43,392 bases of DNA from Deltaproteobacteria bacterium (GTDB lineage Bacteria > Desulfobacterota > Syntrophobacteria > BM002). This document shows, one piece after another, positions 1 to 9,250 of the stretch (positions are counted from its first letter, which is position 1; the number at the start of each line of letters is the position of its first letter). The stretch spans positions 1 to 43,392 of the forward strand of contig JAFDGZ010000037.1 in the NCBI GenBank assembly GCA_019309045.1, written 5' to 3'. The translations under genes were made by a program, and so were the position numbers. Below the pieces are notes generated by a model, which was not told the origin of the DNA, made no database searches, and saw only the letters and a list, made by a program, of their open reading frames with translations.

Positions 1-2
1 CC

Positions 3-434
3 AAAAAGCAGGTTATGCTAACTGCCCCGAAAAACAGAAAGGCGCGGGAAGTGGACCTTTCAGCCGCCACCATAAAAGCATTGCGTGAGCTGAAGGCGGT
101 GCATGGCGAGGAGTATCAGGGCGCTATCTTTATAACGAAGGCAGGTAAAAGGCTTCACTACGACGTCATCAGCAGGCACTACCGCAAGATAAGGCCGCGT
201 CCTGTAGGTTTGCATGCATTGAGGCATACATACGCTACAATGCGCATTGCCAAGGGTGATAACATTGTGGATGTAAGCAACCAGCTAGGCCACCATGATG
301 CCGGTTTCACCTTGAGGAGATACGCTCACTGGCTGCCGCGGGCTCACAAGGCGCAGGTGGATGAACTGGACTACCTGCACCTTACGCACCCTGACCGCAC
401 CCAGGAGGAGCAAACCCGCATGGTTATGCACTAG
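3..434 (+). CDS. Tyrosine recombinase (phage-type integrase), C-terminal part
   Basis: The frame is open from the left window edge, so the gene is 5'-truncated by the window. The visible part is the end of the catalytic domain of the phage integrase family: the HALRHTYAT box carries a catalytic Arg, LGHHD is the usual LGH box, and RRYAHW carries the nucleophilic Tyr. Such enzymes make site-specific DNA exchanges through a 3'-phosphotyrosine link. A hydrophilic tail of about 30 residues follows the Tyr. It ends 69 bp before cdsA on the same strand, a place where uppS often sits in related bacteria, so it may mark one edge of an integrated element lying to the left. Family assignment is strong; element type (prophage, island, other) cannot be seen. 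Confidence 0.85.
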   Translation, partial: KKQVMLTAPKNRKAREVDLSAATIKALRELKAVHGEEYQGAIFITKAGKRLHYDVISRHYRKIRPRPVGLHALRHTYATMRIAKGDNIVDVSNQLGHHDAGFTLRRYAHWLPRAHKAQVDELDYLHLTHPDRTQEEQTRMVMH

Positions 435-503
435 GCGGACTATTTCATATTATGGTGACGCGTTGGCACAAGCCACTACCACCTTGCCCGAAGGAATAGA
501 ACC

Positions 504-1349
504 ATGAAAGACCGCCGCAGGGATCCAGCCCACCTGCAGAGGTGGCTGACAGCTTTGCTCCTCGTACCAGTTCTGGCAGGAGTCATTGCCCTGGGACCCG
601 GTTGGAGCGTATTGCTGCTGGTAGTCCTGGCCACAGCCGCGGCCCTGGCAGAACTCAGCGAACTCCTCCTGGCCGCGGCCAGCAGAGGGCTGCGCGCCAT
701 AACTTTTGGCCTGGGCCTCCTGTTGCCCCTGGGGGCGTATCTGGCCGGCATCAGTGGCCTGGCTGCTGCCACCGCCCTGGTTCTCTTTCTGAATATCGCC
801 ATCTTCCTGCTCCATTATCCCAGCAGAGACAACGTTATCCATTTCCTGGGCTCCACCACCTTTGCCCATCTCTACCTCTCTTTCATGCTGGCGCACATTG
901 TTCTCCTGTACCACCTGCCAGAAGGCCGCAGTTGGGTCTTCTTCGTCCTTGCTGTCATCTTTGCCGGGGATACCGGGGCCTACTATATAGGCCACCGCTG
1001 GGGGAGACACAAACTGGCGCCCACGCTCAGTCCTGGCAAAACCATGGAGGGAGCTCTGGGCGGCCTGCTGTGCTCCCTGGTGGTGGGCTTCATTGCTGCT
1101 GAAACTTTCTTCAGCGCCCTGGAGGTGACCATCTGGCCCATGCTGCTGCTCGCCGGCGTGCTGGCGCTCGTGGGCCAGCTGGGAGATCTTATCGAGTCAA
1201 TGCTAAAGCGCGTCTGTAGGGTAAAGGACGCCAGCAGACTGCTGCCAGGACATGGCGGCCTGTTGGATCGTCTCGATAGTCTGCTGTTCTCCTTTCCTTT
1301 GGCCTACTATGGCAGCCTCCTGCTCAGCCATTTCAGCAGCAGGCTGTGA
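504..1349 (+). CDS. cdsA: Phosphatidate cytidylyltransferase (CDP-diglyceride synthase)
   Basis: Makes CDP-diacylglycerol from phosphatidic acid and CTP in the inner membrane, the precursor for the PssA/Psd phospholipids encoded further along. The 281-residue product is mostly hydrophobic helices. The family signature is complete near the C-terminus: SMLKRVCRVKD followed by HGGLLDRLD, with the conserved K-R, K-D, H-G-G and D-R-x-D residues. The GDTGAYYIG and SPGKTMEGALGG segments are also typical. Start ATG has AAGGAA about 8 nt upstream. It is followed after 34 bp by dxr. The usual upstream partners uppS and frr are not present; a recombinase remnant is there instead. Confidence 0.95.
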   Translation: MKDRRRDPAHLQRWLTALLLVPVLAGVIALGPGWSVLLLVVLATAAALAELSELLLAAASRGLRAITFGLGLLLPLGAYLAGISGLAAATALVLFLNIAIFLLHYPSRDNVIHFLGSTTFAHLYLSFMLAHIVLLYHLPEGRSWVFFVLAVIFAGDTGAYYIGHRWGRHKLAPTLSPGKTMEGALGGLLCSLVVGFIAAETFFSALEVTIWPMLLLAGVLALVGQLGDLIESMLKRVCRVKDASRLLPGHGGLLDRLDSLLFSFPLAYYGSLLLSHFSSRL

Positions 1350-1383
1350 GCGAACAGCACCTGTCAATAACTGGAGGAGCAGC

Positions 1384-2541
1384 GTGAAAAAACTGGTGAT
1401 CCTGGGATCAACAGGCTCCATTGGCTGCAACACCCTCGAGGTGGTTGAACAGTTCCCGGATCGCTTCGCCGTCAGTGGGCTGGCAGCAGGCAGAAACATC
1501 GATCTTCTTGCCCGGCAGACAATTCGGCATCAGCCGCAAGCTGTGGCTGTATTCGACCATGAACTGGCTGCCGCACTCCAAGCAAGGCTGCAGGGGGTGG
1601 CTGCTCCCGAGGTGCTTGTCGGCGCCGAGGGCTATCAGCAGCTGGCGGCAAGTCCTGAGGCTGACATGGTGGTCTCAGCCATAGTGGGAGCTGCAGGGCT
1701 TCTGCCTACCTGGGCTGCCATCCAGGCGGGCAAGCAGGTGGCCCTTGCCAACAAGGAGACCCTGGTGATGGCGGGCAGCTTGATTATGGAGGAAGTCCGC
1801 AATCGCCAGGTGCGCTTGCTCCCTGTGGATAGTGAACACAGTGCAATTTTTCAGGCACTGCAGGGCCACCGTCGCCAGGATGTCAAGCGGATCCTTCTCA
1901 CTGCCTCAGGTGGACCTTTTCTGCACAAGTCCATGGAGGAGCTGGCCAGGGTTACCCCGGAGCAGGCCCTCGCCCATCCCAACTGGAAGATGGGCGCCAA
2001 AATTACCATCGATTCAGCTACCTTGATGAACAAAGGCCTCGAGGTCATTGAGGCGAGCTGGCTCTTCGACATGCCGGTGGACAGGATCGTGGTGCACATT
2101 CATCCCCAGAGCATAGTCCACTCCATGGTGGAATACGTGGACGGCTCTGTCATCGCCCAACTCGGCATACCAGACATGCGTGCTCCCATTGCCTACGCCC
2201 TGGCATATCCCGAGCGGCTCCCTCTGGATCTGCCTCCTCTCGACCTCTTTGCCGTGCACAGTCTCACCTTTCAGCCGCCGGACCTCAGCCGGTTTCCCTG
2301 CCTGCAGCTGGCCTTGCAAGCATGCGACATGGGCGGCACCATGCCAGCTGTTCTCAATGCGGCGAACGAGGTGGCGGTTGAGGGCTTCCTGGAGGGCCGC
2401 ATCCCCTTCATTGGCATTGCCGCATGCTTGCAGAGGGTATTGGACGAGCATCAATCCACAGCAGCGCCAGACATAGAGGCAGTGCTGGCAGCCGACGCCT
2501 GGGCCAGAGAAAAAATGGCGGAGATCCTCAAACGCATTTGA
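1384..2541 (+). CDS. dxr: 1-deoxy-D-xylulose 5-phosphate reductoisomerase
   Basis: Second step of the MEP isoprenoid pathway: DXP to 2-C-methyl-D-erythritol 4-phosphate with NADPH. The product is 385 residues, normal for the family. It opens with the NADPH-binding GSTGSIG loop; NKETLVMAG, DSEHSAIFQ, ASGGPF and the NWKMGAKITIDSATLMNKG metal/substrate segment follow in order. The start chosen is GTG at 1384 with GGAGGAG at 1373-1379; the frame is open further upstream into cdsA, but protein homology begins here. It sits between cdsA and rseP, a common arrangement. Confidence 0.96.
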   Translation: MKKLVILGSTGSIGCNTLEVVEQFPDRFAVSGLAAGRNIDLLARQTIRHQPQAVAVFDHELAAALQARLQGVAAPEVLVGAEGYQQLAASPEADMVVSAIVGAAGLLPTWAAIQAGKQVALANKETLVMAGSLIMEEVRNRQVRLLPVDSEHSAIFQALQGHRRQDVKRILLTASGGPFLHKSMEELARVTPEQALAHPNWKMGAKITIDSATLMNKGLEVIEASWLFDMPVDRIVVHIHPQSIVHSMVEYVDGSVIAQLGIPDMRAPIAYALAYPERLPLDLPPLDLFAVHSLTFQPPDLSRFPCLQLALQACDMGGTMPAVLNAANEVAVEGFLEGRIPFIGIAACLQRVLDEHQSTAAPDIEAVLAADAWAREKMAEILKRI

Positions 2542-2674
2542 ATATGGCCAGAGGAATGGTCGCCAGCCTCGTCATTCGGTCGATGGCACAGCGGTCACCC
2601 GGAGAAGTACAGAACGGCCTCAATGCTTTCGCGGCCAACAGCGCTCATTGCTGTAAAATCAGAGGCAAGCCACA

Positions 2675-2703
2675 TTGGCAAAACCGGACAAAGTGGTTAT
2701 ATT
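2675..2703 (+). promoter_or_regulatory. Predicted sigma-70 promoter upstream of rseP
   Basis: TTGGCA (2675-2680) and TATATT (2698-2703) are spaced by 17 bp, each one mismatch from consensus. They lie in the 215-bp gap between dxr and rseP, about 55 bp before the rseP start. This would give rseP-tsaB its own transcript. Sequence-only call. Confidence 0.5.
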
Positions 2704-2756
2704 AGCAAACTGTGTTATAACGTAATGGCAATCGTGGAGAACAAGGAGCAAATATT

Positions 2757-3857
2757 TTGGAGACTATCTGGCCAGCATTGCGGACGATGGCGGCATTCGT
2801 CGCTTCTCTCGGTATACTCATCTTCATACATGAATTTGGCCACTTTCTAGCGGCAAAACTCTTCGGCGTCACAGTTGAACGCTTCTCTCTGGGATTTGGT
2901 CCACGTCTGTTCGGCAAACAGCTTGGTGAAACCGACTATCGAATCTCTGCCTTTCCCCTGGGAGGCTACGTCAAGATGTTGGGCGAGTCTGCCGACGAGG
3001 AAATCCCACCGCACCTGCGACCCCGCTCCTTTGCCTATCAGAAGCTCAGACGCCGCATGGCCATTGTTGCTGCAGGACCCGGCTCGAATTTCCTGCTCGC
3101 CTTTCTTCTCTATACCCTTACTTTTGCATTTTTCGGCCTGGCTCGCACCACAACAGACGTGGGAGAAGTAACCCCCGACTCTCCAGCAGCTCACGCAGGA
3201 CTCCGTCCTGGAGATACCATCGTGGCCATCAACTCCACCCCGGTTCACGAGTGGGGAGAACTGTCCGAACTCATCCAGAAAAGCGGTACAGAACCTATTC
3301 GCATCCGGCTCAAGCGACACAATGAGTTCTTGAGCGTGGTGGTGACGCCCAGACTTACCAAGACCAAAACCATCTTCGGGGAGGAAGTGAGCCGGCCACT
3401 CATCGGCATTGTTGCCTCGAGCAAGGTTACCGTCCAGAAGGTGGGCCCCCTGCGCGCAATTGTCTACGGCGCCGACCAGACCTGGCAGGTTACCAGGCTC
3501 ACCTTCGTGGTCATAGGCAAGCTCATCAAGGGTGCTATCTCGCCCAGGACACTTGCAGGCCCCATCGGCATCGCCCAGATGTCGGGCAAGGTGGCTGAGG
3601 CCGGCCCCGTGGCCTTCTTGTCATTTCTTTCCCTGCTCAGCATCAACCTGGCAATTTTGAACTTGCTGCCTATACCGGTGCTCGATGGCGGGCATCTCCT
3701 GTTCTTCACCATTGAAGGTGTTATGGGCAAACCCCTGAGCATGAAAAAGCGGGAAGTGGCTCAGCAAGTTGGTCTCTTTTTGTTGATCGCCCTGATGGTG
3801 TTTGTGTTCTACAACGACATCTACCGGCTGGTCTATCCAGGCAAAGCCCTCCCCTAG
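2757..3857 (+). CDS. rseP: RIP metalloprotease, site-2 protease (RseP type)
   Basis: Intramembrane zinc protease of the S2P family; in model bacteria it cleaves anti-sigma factors after a site-1 cut. The product is 366 residues with HEFGH at residues 25-29 in the first membrane segment (zinc ligands and catalytic Glu), one PDZ domain (about residues 125-200, containing GLRPGD), and the LDGGHL motif near the C-terminus that supplies the third zinc ligand. Many Gram-negative RseP proteins have two PDZ domains and about 450 residues; this is the shorter one-PDZ form. The start is TTG at 2757, with AAGGAG at 2743-2748 spaced 8 nt. No sigma or anti-sigma gene is adjacent. Confidence 0.92.
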   Translation: METIWPALRTMAAFVASLGILIFIHEFGHFLAAKLFGVTVERFSLGFGPRLFGKQLGETDYRISAFPLGGYVKMLGESADEEIPPHLRPRSFAYQKLRRRMAIVAAGPGSNFLLAFLLYTLTFAFFGLARTTTDVGEVTPDSPAAHAGLRPGDTIVAINSTPVHEWGELSELIQKSGTEPIRIRLKRHNEFLSVVVTPRLTKTKTIFGEEVSRPLIGIVASSKVTVQKVGPLRAIVYGADQTWQVTRLTFVVIGKLIKGAISPRTLAGPIGIAQMSGKVAEAGPVAFLSFLSLLSINLAILNLLPIPVLDGGHLLFFTIEGVMGKPLSMKKREVAQQVGLFLLIALMVFVFYNDIYRLVYPGKALP

Positions 3858-3903
3858 TTTGCAGAGTTTTATCCCAGGCAGTTGCATGCCTCATTGTGCT
3901 GAC

Positions 3904-4602
3904 ATGAAAATCCTCGCAGTAGAAACATCTACGCCAGTTGGCAGCGTTGCTCTCATGGAAGCAGGGCAGCTCAGGGCCGAATACCTGGTCAATATCAGCA
4001 GGACCCATAATCAGCGTTTGCTGCCGGCTATTGATGGCATCCTGGCCCAGTGCGGTTGGCTGCTCAGCGACCTGGATGCTTTTGCCGTTGGTCTGGGACC
4101 TGGCAGTTTTACTGGTTTGCGCATCGGTCTGAGCACCATCAAGGGCTTGGCCTGGGCCACTGGCAAAGCCATGGTTGGCATCCCCACCCTGGATGCCCTG
4201 GCAGCCAATACCACACCCTCCACCTTGCCGGTTTGCCCTGTATTGGATGCCCGCAAGGGCGAAATCTATACAGCTCTCTACCGTTGGCAGGACCTCAGCC
4301 GCCTGGAGAAACAGAGCGACTACCTGGTGCTGCAGCCAGCAGAAATTGCTCAACTGGTCAGCGAGCCCACAGTTGTCCTGGGAGACGGTCTGTGCCGCTT
4401 TGCAGAGGTGCTGACTGCAGTCCTGGGGGAAAAATTGCTGCGGGCGCCCCAGCATCTCGACCATATCCGCGCCAGCGCCATTGCCTGGCTGGCAGCAGAA
4501 CGTTTGCAGCGCGGCGACAGCGATGATGTGGCCGACTGCACGCCGCTCTATATTCGCGCCTCAGAGGCTGAACTGCTGCAGCGCTCGTCCCGAGCCAGCT
4601 GA
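3904..4602 (+). CDS. tsaB: tRNA t6A biosynthesis protein TsaB
   Basis: Partner of TsaD and TsaE in making threonylcarbamoyladenosine at tRNA position 37. The product is 232 residues. It begins with an ASKHA-fold nucleotide-binding strand (ILAVETSTPVGSVAL), and GPGSFTGLRIGLSTIKGLA is the diagnostic TsaB segment. It starts 46 bp after rseP; no good Shine-Dalgarno sequence is visible, so it probably depends on translation coupling. The reading frame is open upstream within rseP but that part has no TsaB similarity, so ATG at 3904 is used. Confidence 0.93.
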   Translation: MKILAVETSTPVGSVALMEAGQLRAEYLVNISRTHNQRLLPAIDGILAQCGWLLSDLDAFAVGLGPGSFTGLRIGLSTIKGLAWATGKAMVGIPTLDALAANTTPSTLPVCPVLDARKGEIYTALYRWQDLSRLEKQSDYLVLQPAEIAQLVSEPTVVLGDGLCRFAEVLTAVLGEKLLRAPQHLDHIRASAIAWLAAERLQRGDSDDVADCTPLYIRASEAELLQRSSRAS

Positions 4603-4679
4603 CTCAAGCGGGTTCACAGCGGAGGGCCACTTTCGGAAAGGCGTCCCTGCAGCCTGGTAAAGTACTGTCAAAGGGGCAG

Positions 4680-4706
4680 TTGACAAAAATGTCATGATTG
4701 CATAAA
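4680..4706 (+). promoter_or_regulatory. Candidate promoter with overlapping inverted repeat before the ilv operon
   Basis: A perfect TTGACA (4680-4685) is followed 15 bp later by CATAAA (4701-4706), or 16 bp later by ATAAAA. A perfect 5-bp inverted repeat with a 4-A spacer, TGACA-AAAA-TGTCA (4681-4694), overlaps the -35 box and could be an operator. The DUF465 gene starts 77 bp downstream. The -35 is good and the -10 is mediocre. Confidence 0.4.
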
Positions 4707-4782
4707 AGTAGAGGTTATTCTTAGAGTGACTATGAAGACATCTGGAGATATACCATTAGAATTGCCCAGTCCGAGGTGAAGC

Positions 4783-5016
4783 ATGGAAAAATGGGACGAG
4801 GAATTGATAGCCCAACTTCTCCCCCAGAATGAAGAATTGCGCAAATACGTGGAGCAGCACCACAGGTATGAAGAGCAGCTGGAGGAGTTCAACAGTCGTC
4901 CCTACCTGACCACAGCCGAGGCCCTGGAAAAGAAGAGGCTGCAGAAGCTGAAATTGGCGGGTCGGGACAAAATAGAAGCCATTTTGGCCAAGTTCAGACA
5001 GGACGGTGAACCATGA
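4783..5016 (+). CDS. DUF465 (YdcH-like) small coiled-coil protein
   Basis: A 77-residue, highly charged protein. The pattern [20 protein letters not shown] followed by [20 protein letters not shown] matches the DUF465 family of small helical hairpin proteins whose function is not established. Its stop codon overlaps the ilvB start (ATGA, 5013-5016), so the two are translationally coupled. The coupling to acetolactate synthase is the notable point; a role in regulating or stabilising that enzyme is speculation. Confidence 0.8.
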   Translation: MEKWDEELIAQLLPQNEELRKYVEQHHRYEEQLEEFNSRPYLTTAEALEKKRLQKLKLAGRDKIEAILAKFRQDGEP

Positions 5017-6701
5017 AACTTACAGGTGCCCAGATTTTTTTCGAATGCCTCAAGGCAGAAGGCGTGGATACCATCTTCGGTTTTCCAGGCGGGGCAGTTA
5101 TCGATATCTACGATGAAATGCCAAAGCACGACATACGCCATGTGCTCGTCCGGCACGAGCAGGGTGCAGCTCATATGGCCGACGGCTATGCCCGGGCTAC
5201 GGGCAGAGTGGGAGTCTGTCTGGTAACTTCGGGGCCCGGCGCCACCAACACGGTGACTGGCATTGCTACCGCTTACATGGACTCCATTCCCATCGTGATC
5301 TTTACTGGCCAGGTACCCACAAGTCTCATCGGCAACGATGCCTTTCAGGAAGTTGACATCATCGGCATCAGCCGCCCCTGTACCAAGCACAACTACCTGG
5401 TAAAGGACATTGCCGATCTGGCGCGGATTATCCGGGAAGCCTTCTATCTGGCTCGCTCAGGTCGGCCAGGGCCTGTGTTGGTAGATCTCCCCAAAGATGT
5501 GATCAATGCCAAGACTGAATTCAAGTATCCTAAAAAGGTTTCTCTGCCTGGCTACCGGCCTACCTATGAAGCCCATCTGGGCCAAATCAAGCGCGCCTAC
5601 GCAGCTATTGCCAAGGCCAAGAAGCCTGTTATTTACGCCGGCGGCGGCGTCATAGCCTCCAGTTGCGCCAGAGAATTGAAGCGCTTGGCGGAAACCCTCC
5701 GCTGTCCGGTAACCACCACCCTCATGGGGCTCGGAGGCTTTCCAGCGCCCCATGATTTGTGGCTGGGGATGCTGGGCATGCACGGCACCTTCAGGGCCAA
5801 CATGGCGGTGGCCAATACAGATCTGCTCATAGCCATCGGCGCCCGTTTCGACGACAGGGTCACAGGCAAGCTCGACGAATTCGCCCCCAGAGCCAAGATC
5901 ATCCACATTGACATAGACCCCACCTCCATCAGCAAGAATGTGCGGGTCGACATCCCAATAGTCGGCGACTGCAAGGACGCCCTCAGAAAACTCCTGCATG
6001 TGCTCGATGAAAACCGCCTCGAGGGCCTTGATGCCACAAGGAAGCCCTGGTTGGAGCAGATCCAGAAGTGGAAGGAAACCTATCCCCTCGCCTATGAACA
6101 GAGTGACCATGAAATCAAGCCGCAATACGTGGTGGAAAAACTCTATGAACTCTCGGAAGGCAAAGCCATTATTACCACTGAAGTCGGCCAGAACCAGATG
6201 TGGGCTGCCCAGTACTACCACTTTTCTGAACCGAGAACCCTGCTCACCTCTGGCGGCCTCGGCACTATGGGCTACGGCTTCCCCGCAGCCATTGGCGCCC
6301 AGATTGCCTTCCCCGATCGGCTGGTCATAGACATCGCCGGCGACGGCAGCATCCAGATGTGCATTCAGGAGTTGATCACCGCAGTGGAGAACAACCTGCC
6401 GGTAAAAGTTGCCATACTCAACAATCAGTACCTGGGTATGGTGCGCCAGTGGCAGGAACTCTTCTACAACAAGCATTACTGCGGCACCTGCATCAAGGCG
6501 GCACCGGACTTTGTCAAGTTGGCTGAGGCCTATGGAGCCCTAGGATTGCGGGCAACCAAGCCGTCTGAGGTAGAAGCGGTCATCCGGGAGGCTTTTGCTA
6601 CCCCGAAGACAGTGTTCATGGATTTTGTGGTAAATCCTGAAGAGGGCGTCTATCCAATGGTACCGGCAGGCAAGGCCATGACCGAGATGCTTCTCGTTTA
6701 G
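5013..6701 (+). CDS. ilvB: Acetolactate synthase, large (catalytic) subunit
   Basis: First common step of valine, leucine and isoleucine synthesis: thiamine-diphosphate-dependent condensation of pyruvate with pyruvate or 2-oxobutyrate. The 562-residue product has the three expected domains: an N-terminal PYR domain with the catalytic Glu in [15 protein letters not shown] (Glu49), a central FAD-binding domain ([11 protein letters not shown]), and a C-terminal ThDP-binding domain with GDGS and, about 30 residues later, [11 protein letters not shown]. The length is standard for the anabolic enzyme. It is followed by its regulatory subunit after a 183-bp gap. Confidence 0.96.
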   Translation: MKLTGAQIFFECLKAEGVDTIFGFPGGAVIDIYDEMPKHDIRHVLVRHEQGAAHMADGYARATGRVGVCLVTSGPGATNTVTGIATAYMDSIPIVIFTGQVPTSLIGNDAFQEVDIIGISRPCTKHNYLVKDIADLARIIREAFYLARSGRPGPVLVDLPKDVINAKTEFKYPKKVSLPGYRPTYEAHLGQIKRAYAAIAKAKKPVIYAGGGVIASSCARELKRLAETLRCPVTTTLMGLGGFPAPHDLWLGMLGMHGTFRANMAVANTDLLIAIGARFDDRVTGKLDEFAPRAKIIHIDIDPTSISKNVRVDIPIVGDCKDALRKLLHVLDENRLEGLDATRKPWLEQIQKWKETYPLAYEQSDHEIKPQYVVEKLYELSEGKAIITTEVGQNQMWAAQYYHFSEPRTLLTSGGLGTMGYGFPAAIGAQIAFPDRLVIDIAGDGSIQMCIQELITAVENNLPVKVAILNNQYLGMVRQWQELFYNKHYCGTCIKAAPDFVKLAEAYGALGLRATKPSEVEAVIREAFATPKTVFMDFVVNPEEGVYPMVPAGKAMTEMLLV

Positions 6702-6884
6702 GCAACCCTGGCTGCGCGAAAATCTCCATGGCTGCCCCGCTGTTTGTCTGATGCTCGATCCATTGTTGCCAGGCATTGACAGGCCCATCCACAGGCAGCA
6801 GGTTCACGGAGTGGCTTTCAGAGAACTGGCGGCAGCCTCTGATGGAGCACGCATTTCAGTTTCTGGTCGACAAGGAGAATATCA

Positions 6885-7367
6885 GTGAAGCACATCCTAG
6901 GTGTCCTGGTGGAAAATCAGCCCGGTGTTCTCTCCCGGGTGGCTGGACTTTTCAGCGGCAGGGGCTTCAATATCGAAAGCCTGACTGTGGCGGAAACCCT
7001 CGATCCGAAGATCTCTCGAATTACTCTGGTGACGCGCGGCAATGAGCAGATCATGGAACAGATCATCAAGCAGCTCAACAAGCTCATCAATGTCATCAAG
7101 GTTATCGATTTTTGCGACATCGACTTTGTCGAACGTGAAATGGCTCTCATCAAGGTGAAGGCAGAAGCGAGCACCCGTGCTGAAGTACTGAGAATAGTCG
7201 ATATCTTCCGCGGCAAAGTTGTCGATGTGAGCCCCCACACCTACAGCGTAGAGGTGACTGGCGACGAGAAAAAAATCGAAGCCATTCTGGATCTCCTGGG
7301 TCATTTAGGCATTGTCGAAGTGGTCCGCACCGGTAAGGCGGCTATTGCCAGAAGCAAGAAGCATTAG
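6885..7367 (+). CDS. ilvN: Acetolactate synthase, small (regulatory) subunit
   Basis: 160-residue regulatory subunit. The N-terminal ACT domain is plain (HILGVLVENQPGVLSRVAGL, then GRGFNIESLTV); in the family this domain binds valine for feedback inhibition. The C-terminal half (EREMALIKVKAE onward) is the second conserved domain. Start is GTG at 6885 with AAGGAG at 6872-6877. ilvH is an equally valid symbol. The 183-bp gap after ilvB holds no recognisable gene. Confidence 0.95.
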   Translation: MKHILGVLVENQPGVLSRVAGLFSGRGFNIESLTVAETLDPKISRITLVTRGNEQIMEQIIKQLNKLINVIKVIDFCDIDFVEREMALIKVKAEASTRAEVLRIVDIFRGKVVDVSPHTYSVEVTGDEKKIEAILDLLGHLGIVEVVRTGKAAIARSKKH

Positions 7368-7520
7368 GCAAGGTCTGCATTGGCCGTACTGACACACACC
7401 CTGTCAAACCCCACTTCATATTCGAGATGTAGCCCTTGGCGGCAGTGAGGCTTCGCAGGCTCATGTGGTCGGTTCTGGCATGTGCACAACAGACTGAATC
7501 ACAATCCATGGGAGGTTCCA

Positions 7521-8507
7521 ATGCAAATTTACTACGATGCAGATGCTGATTTGAATGTACTCGAAGGTAAGAAGATAGCTATTATTGGCTACGGCAGCCA
7601 GGGTCATGCCCAGGCCCAGAATCTGAGAGACAGCGGCCTGGACGTTATCGTTGCCGAACTGGAGGAGAGCCCCAACTACCAGCTGGCCAAAGAACATGGC
7701 TTTGAACCCACCTCTGCCAGAGAGGCTTCAAAGGTTGCCGACGTGGTTCAGATCCTGGCGCAGGATGACGTGCAAGCCAAACTGTACCGGGAGGATGTGG
7801 CAGAGAACATGACCGAGGGCAAGACTCTGGTCTTCTCTCACGGATTCAATATCCACTACGGCCAGATCCGCCCGGCACCCTATCTGGACGTGGTCATGAT
7901 AGCACCGAAAGGACCAGGGCACCTGGTGCGAAGTGAATATCAAAAGGGGGCGGGAGTACCATCCCTGGTGGCCATCCACCAGGATGCCAGCGGCCAGGCA
8001 CTGGCCACGGCCCTGGCCTACGCCAGAGGCCTGGGTGCCACTCGGGCGGGCGTGATTGCCACTACTTTCAAGGAAGAGACCGAAACAGATCTCTTCGGGG
8101 AACAATCAGTGCTCTGTGGCGGCGTCAGCGAACTGGTCAAGGCTGGCTTCGACACCCTGGTGGAAGCAGGCTATCAGCCGGAGATTGCCTATTTCGAGTG
8201 TCTCCATGAGCTGAAGCTGATAGTTGATCTTTTTTACCAGGGCGGCATTTCCTATATGCGCTATTCGGTGAGCGACACCGCAGAGTATGGCGACTACACC
8301 AGGGGTAAACGCATTATCACTGAAGAGACTCGGCAGGAAATGAAAAGGATACTCACAGAGGTTCAGAACGGCAAATTCGCCAGGGAATGGATTCTGGAGA
8401 ATCAGGCTGGCCGGCCAGTGTTCAATGCGCTGCGGCGCATGGAAAAAGAGCATCCCATAGAGGAAGTTGGCAAGAAACTGCGCAGCATGATGCCGTGGCT
8501 CAAGTAA
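7521..8507 (+). CDS. ilvC: Ketol-acid reductoisomerase, class I, possibly NADH-preferring
   Basis: Second step of branched-chain amino acid synthesis: isomerisation and reduction of acetolactate or acetohydroxybutyrate. 328 residues is the short class I form. The Rossmann motif GYGSQGHA (about residues 23-30), [11 protein letters not shown], the metal ligands in TDLFGEQ and [13 protein letters not shown], and SVSDTAEYG are all present. The cofactor-specificity loop after the second strand reads [12 protein letters not shown], where NADPH enzymes typically have an Arg and two Ser (as in GLRxGSxSW): the Arg is missing and acidic residues are present, which points to NADH. Start ATG 7521 has GGAGG at 7511-7515. 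Confidence 0.95.
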   Translation: MQIYYDADADLNVLEGKKIAIIGYGSQGHAQAQNLRDSGLDVIVAELEESPNYQLAKEHGFEPTSAREASKVADVVQILAQDDVQAKLYREDVAENMTEGKTLVFSHGFNIHYGQIRPAPYLDVVMIAPKGPGHLVRSEYQKGAGVPSLVAIHQDASGQALATALAYARGLGATRAGVIATTFKEETETDLFGEQSVLCGGVSELVKAGFDTLVEAGYQPEIAYFECLHELKLIVDLFYQGGISYMRYSVSDTAEYGDYTRGKRIITEETRQEMKRILTEVQNGKFAREWILENQAGRPVFNALRRMEKEHPIEEVGKKLRSMMPWLK

Positions 8508-8509
8508 CC

Positions 8510-9250
8510 ATGAAGTCAGAGAAGCAGAGGAACCGCTTGCAGGCAAAGAGCAGCAATCTGCAGTGGCGGCATGGACTGGGCGTGCCCCTCGTCAGGGTAG
8601 GTCTCCCTTATATCATTGCCGCAGCTCTATTGTTCGTGGCGACCCTGGTCATTGGCTGCCCCTTTCTAACCTTTGCCGCTTTCCTGGCCACTGTATTGGT
8701 GATAAGATTCTTCCGGGACCCCGAGAGGACTCCGCCAGACATCCCCCATGCCATGGTGGCTCCAGCCGATGGCAGGGTGGTGTTTGCTGGCAGAGTTGAG
8801 CAGTGCCGGTTTCTCGATTCGGCAGCGTTGAAAATCAGCATTTTCATGACTGTCTTCGACGTGCATGTAAACCGGATGCCATTCCATGGCCAGGTCACAG
8901 GCATCCGCTATCAGAAGGGCAAATTTGTCGCAGCGAACAAAGAGCAAGCATCCAGCCGCAATGAACAGAATGCCGTGATTCAGCGGTTGCCAACCGGAGA
9001 AAGCATGGCCGTGGTGCAGGTGGCCGGCCTGGTGGCTCGCCGCATCGACTGCTGGGTGCAGCCGGCCGACAAAGTACAGCGCGGGCAACGGTTCGGCATG
9101 ATCCGCTTCGGCTCCAGGCTGGACGTCTACCTGCCGGAGCATTGCCGCCTGGCTGTAACCGTCGGCCAGAAAATGAAAGCAGGGGAAAGCATCATATGTT
9201 ACTACCAAAAGAAAAAAAATCACGCCGAAGCCGCAGAGAGCGGCAGGTAA
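8510..9250 (+). CDS. psd: Phosphatidylserine decarboxylase proenzyme
   Basis: Converts phosphatidylserine to phosphatidylethanolamine using a pyruvoyl group made by self-cleavage. The 246-residue product has an N-terminal membrane segment (about residues 30-65), APADGRV, SIFMTVFDVHVNRMP, and RFGSRLDVYLP, where cleavage between Gly201 and Ser202 would create the pyruvoyl-bearing alpha chain. The length and GS site fit the short archaeal/type II-like group. It begins 2 nt after the ilvC stop without a clear Shine-Dalgarno sequence, suggesting coupling, and its end overlaps pssA by 55 bp. Confidence 0.93.
   Translation: MKSEKQRNRLQAKSSNLQWRHGLGVPLVRVGLPYIIAAALLFVATLVIGCPFLTFAAFLATVLVIRFFRDPERTPPDIPHAMVAPADGRVVFAGRVEQCRFLDSAALKISIFMTVFDVHVNRMPFHGQVTGIRYQKGKFVAANKEQASSRNEQNAVIQRLPTGESMAVVQVAGLVARRIDCWVQPADKVQRGQRFGMIRFGSRLDVYLPEHCRLAVTVGQKMKAGESIICYYQKKKNHAEAAESGR

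Noticed and set aside
1252-1383. Longer N-terminus of Dxr
   Set aside because: It overlaps cdsA by about 100 bp and adds residues without homology; GTG 1384 has a good ribosome site and begins the Rossmann strand.
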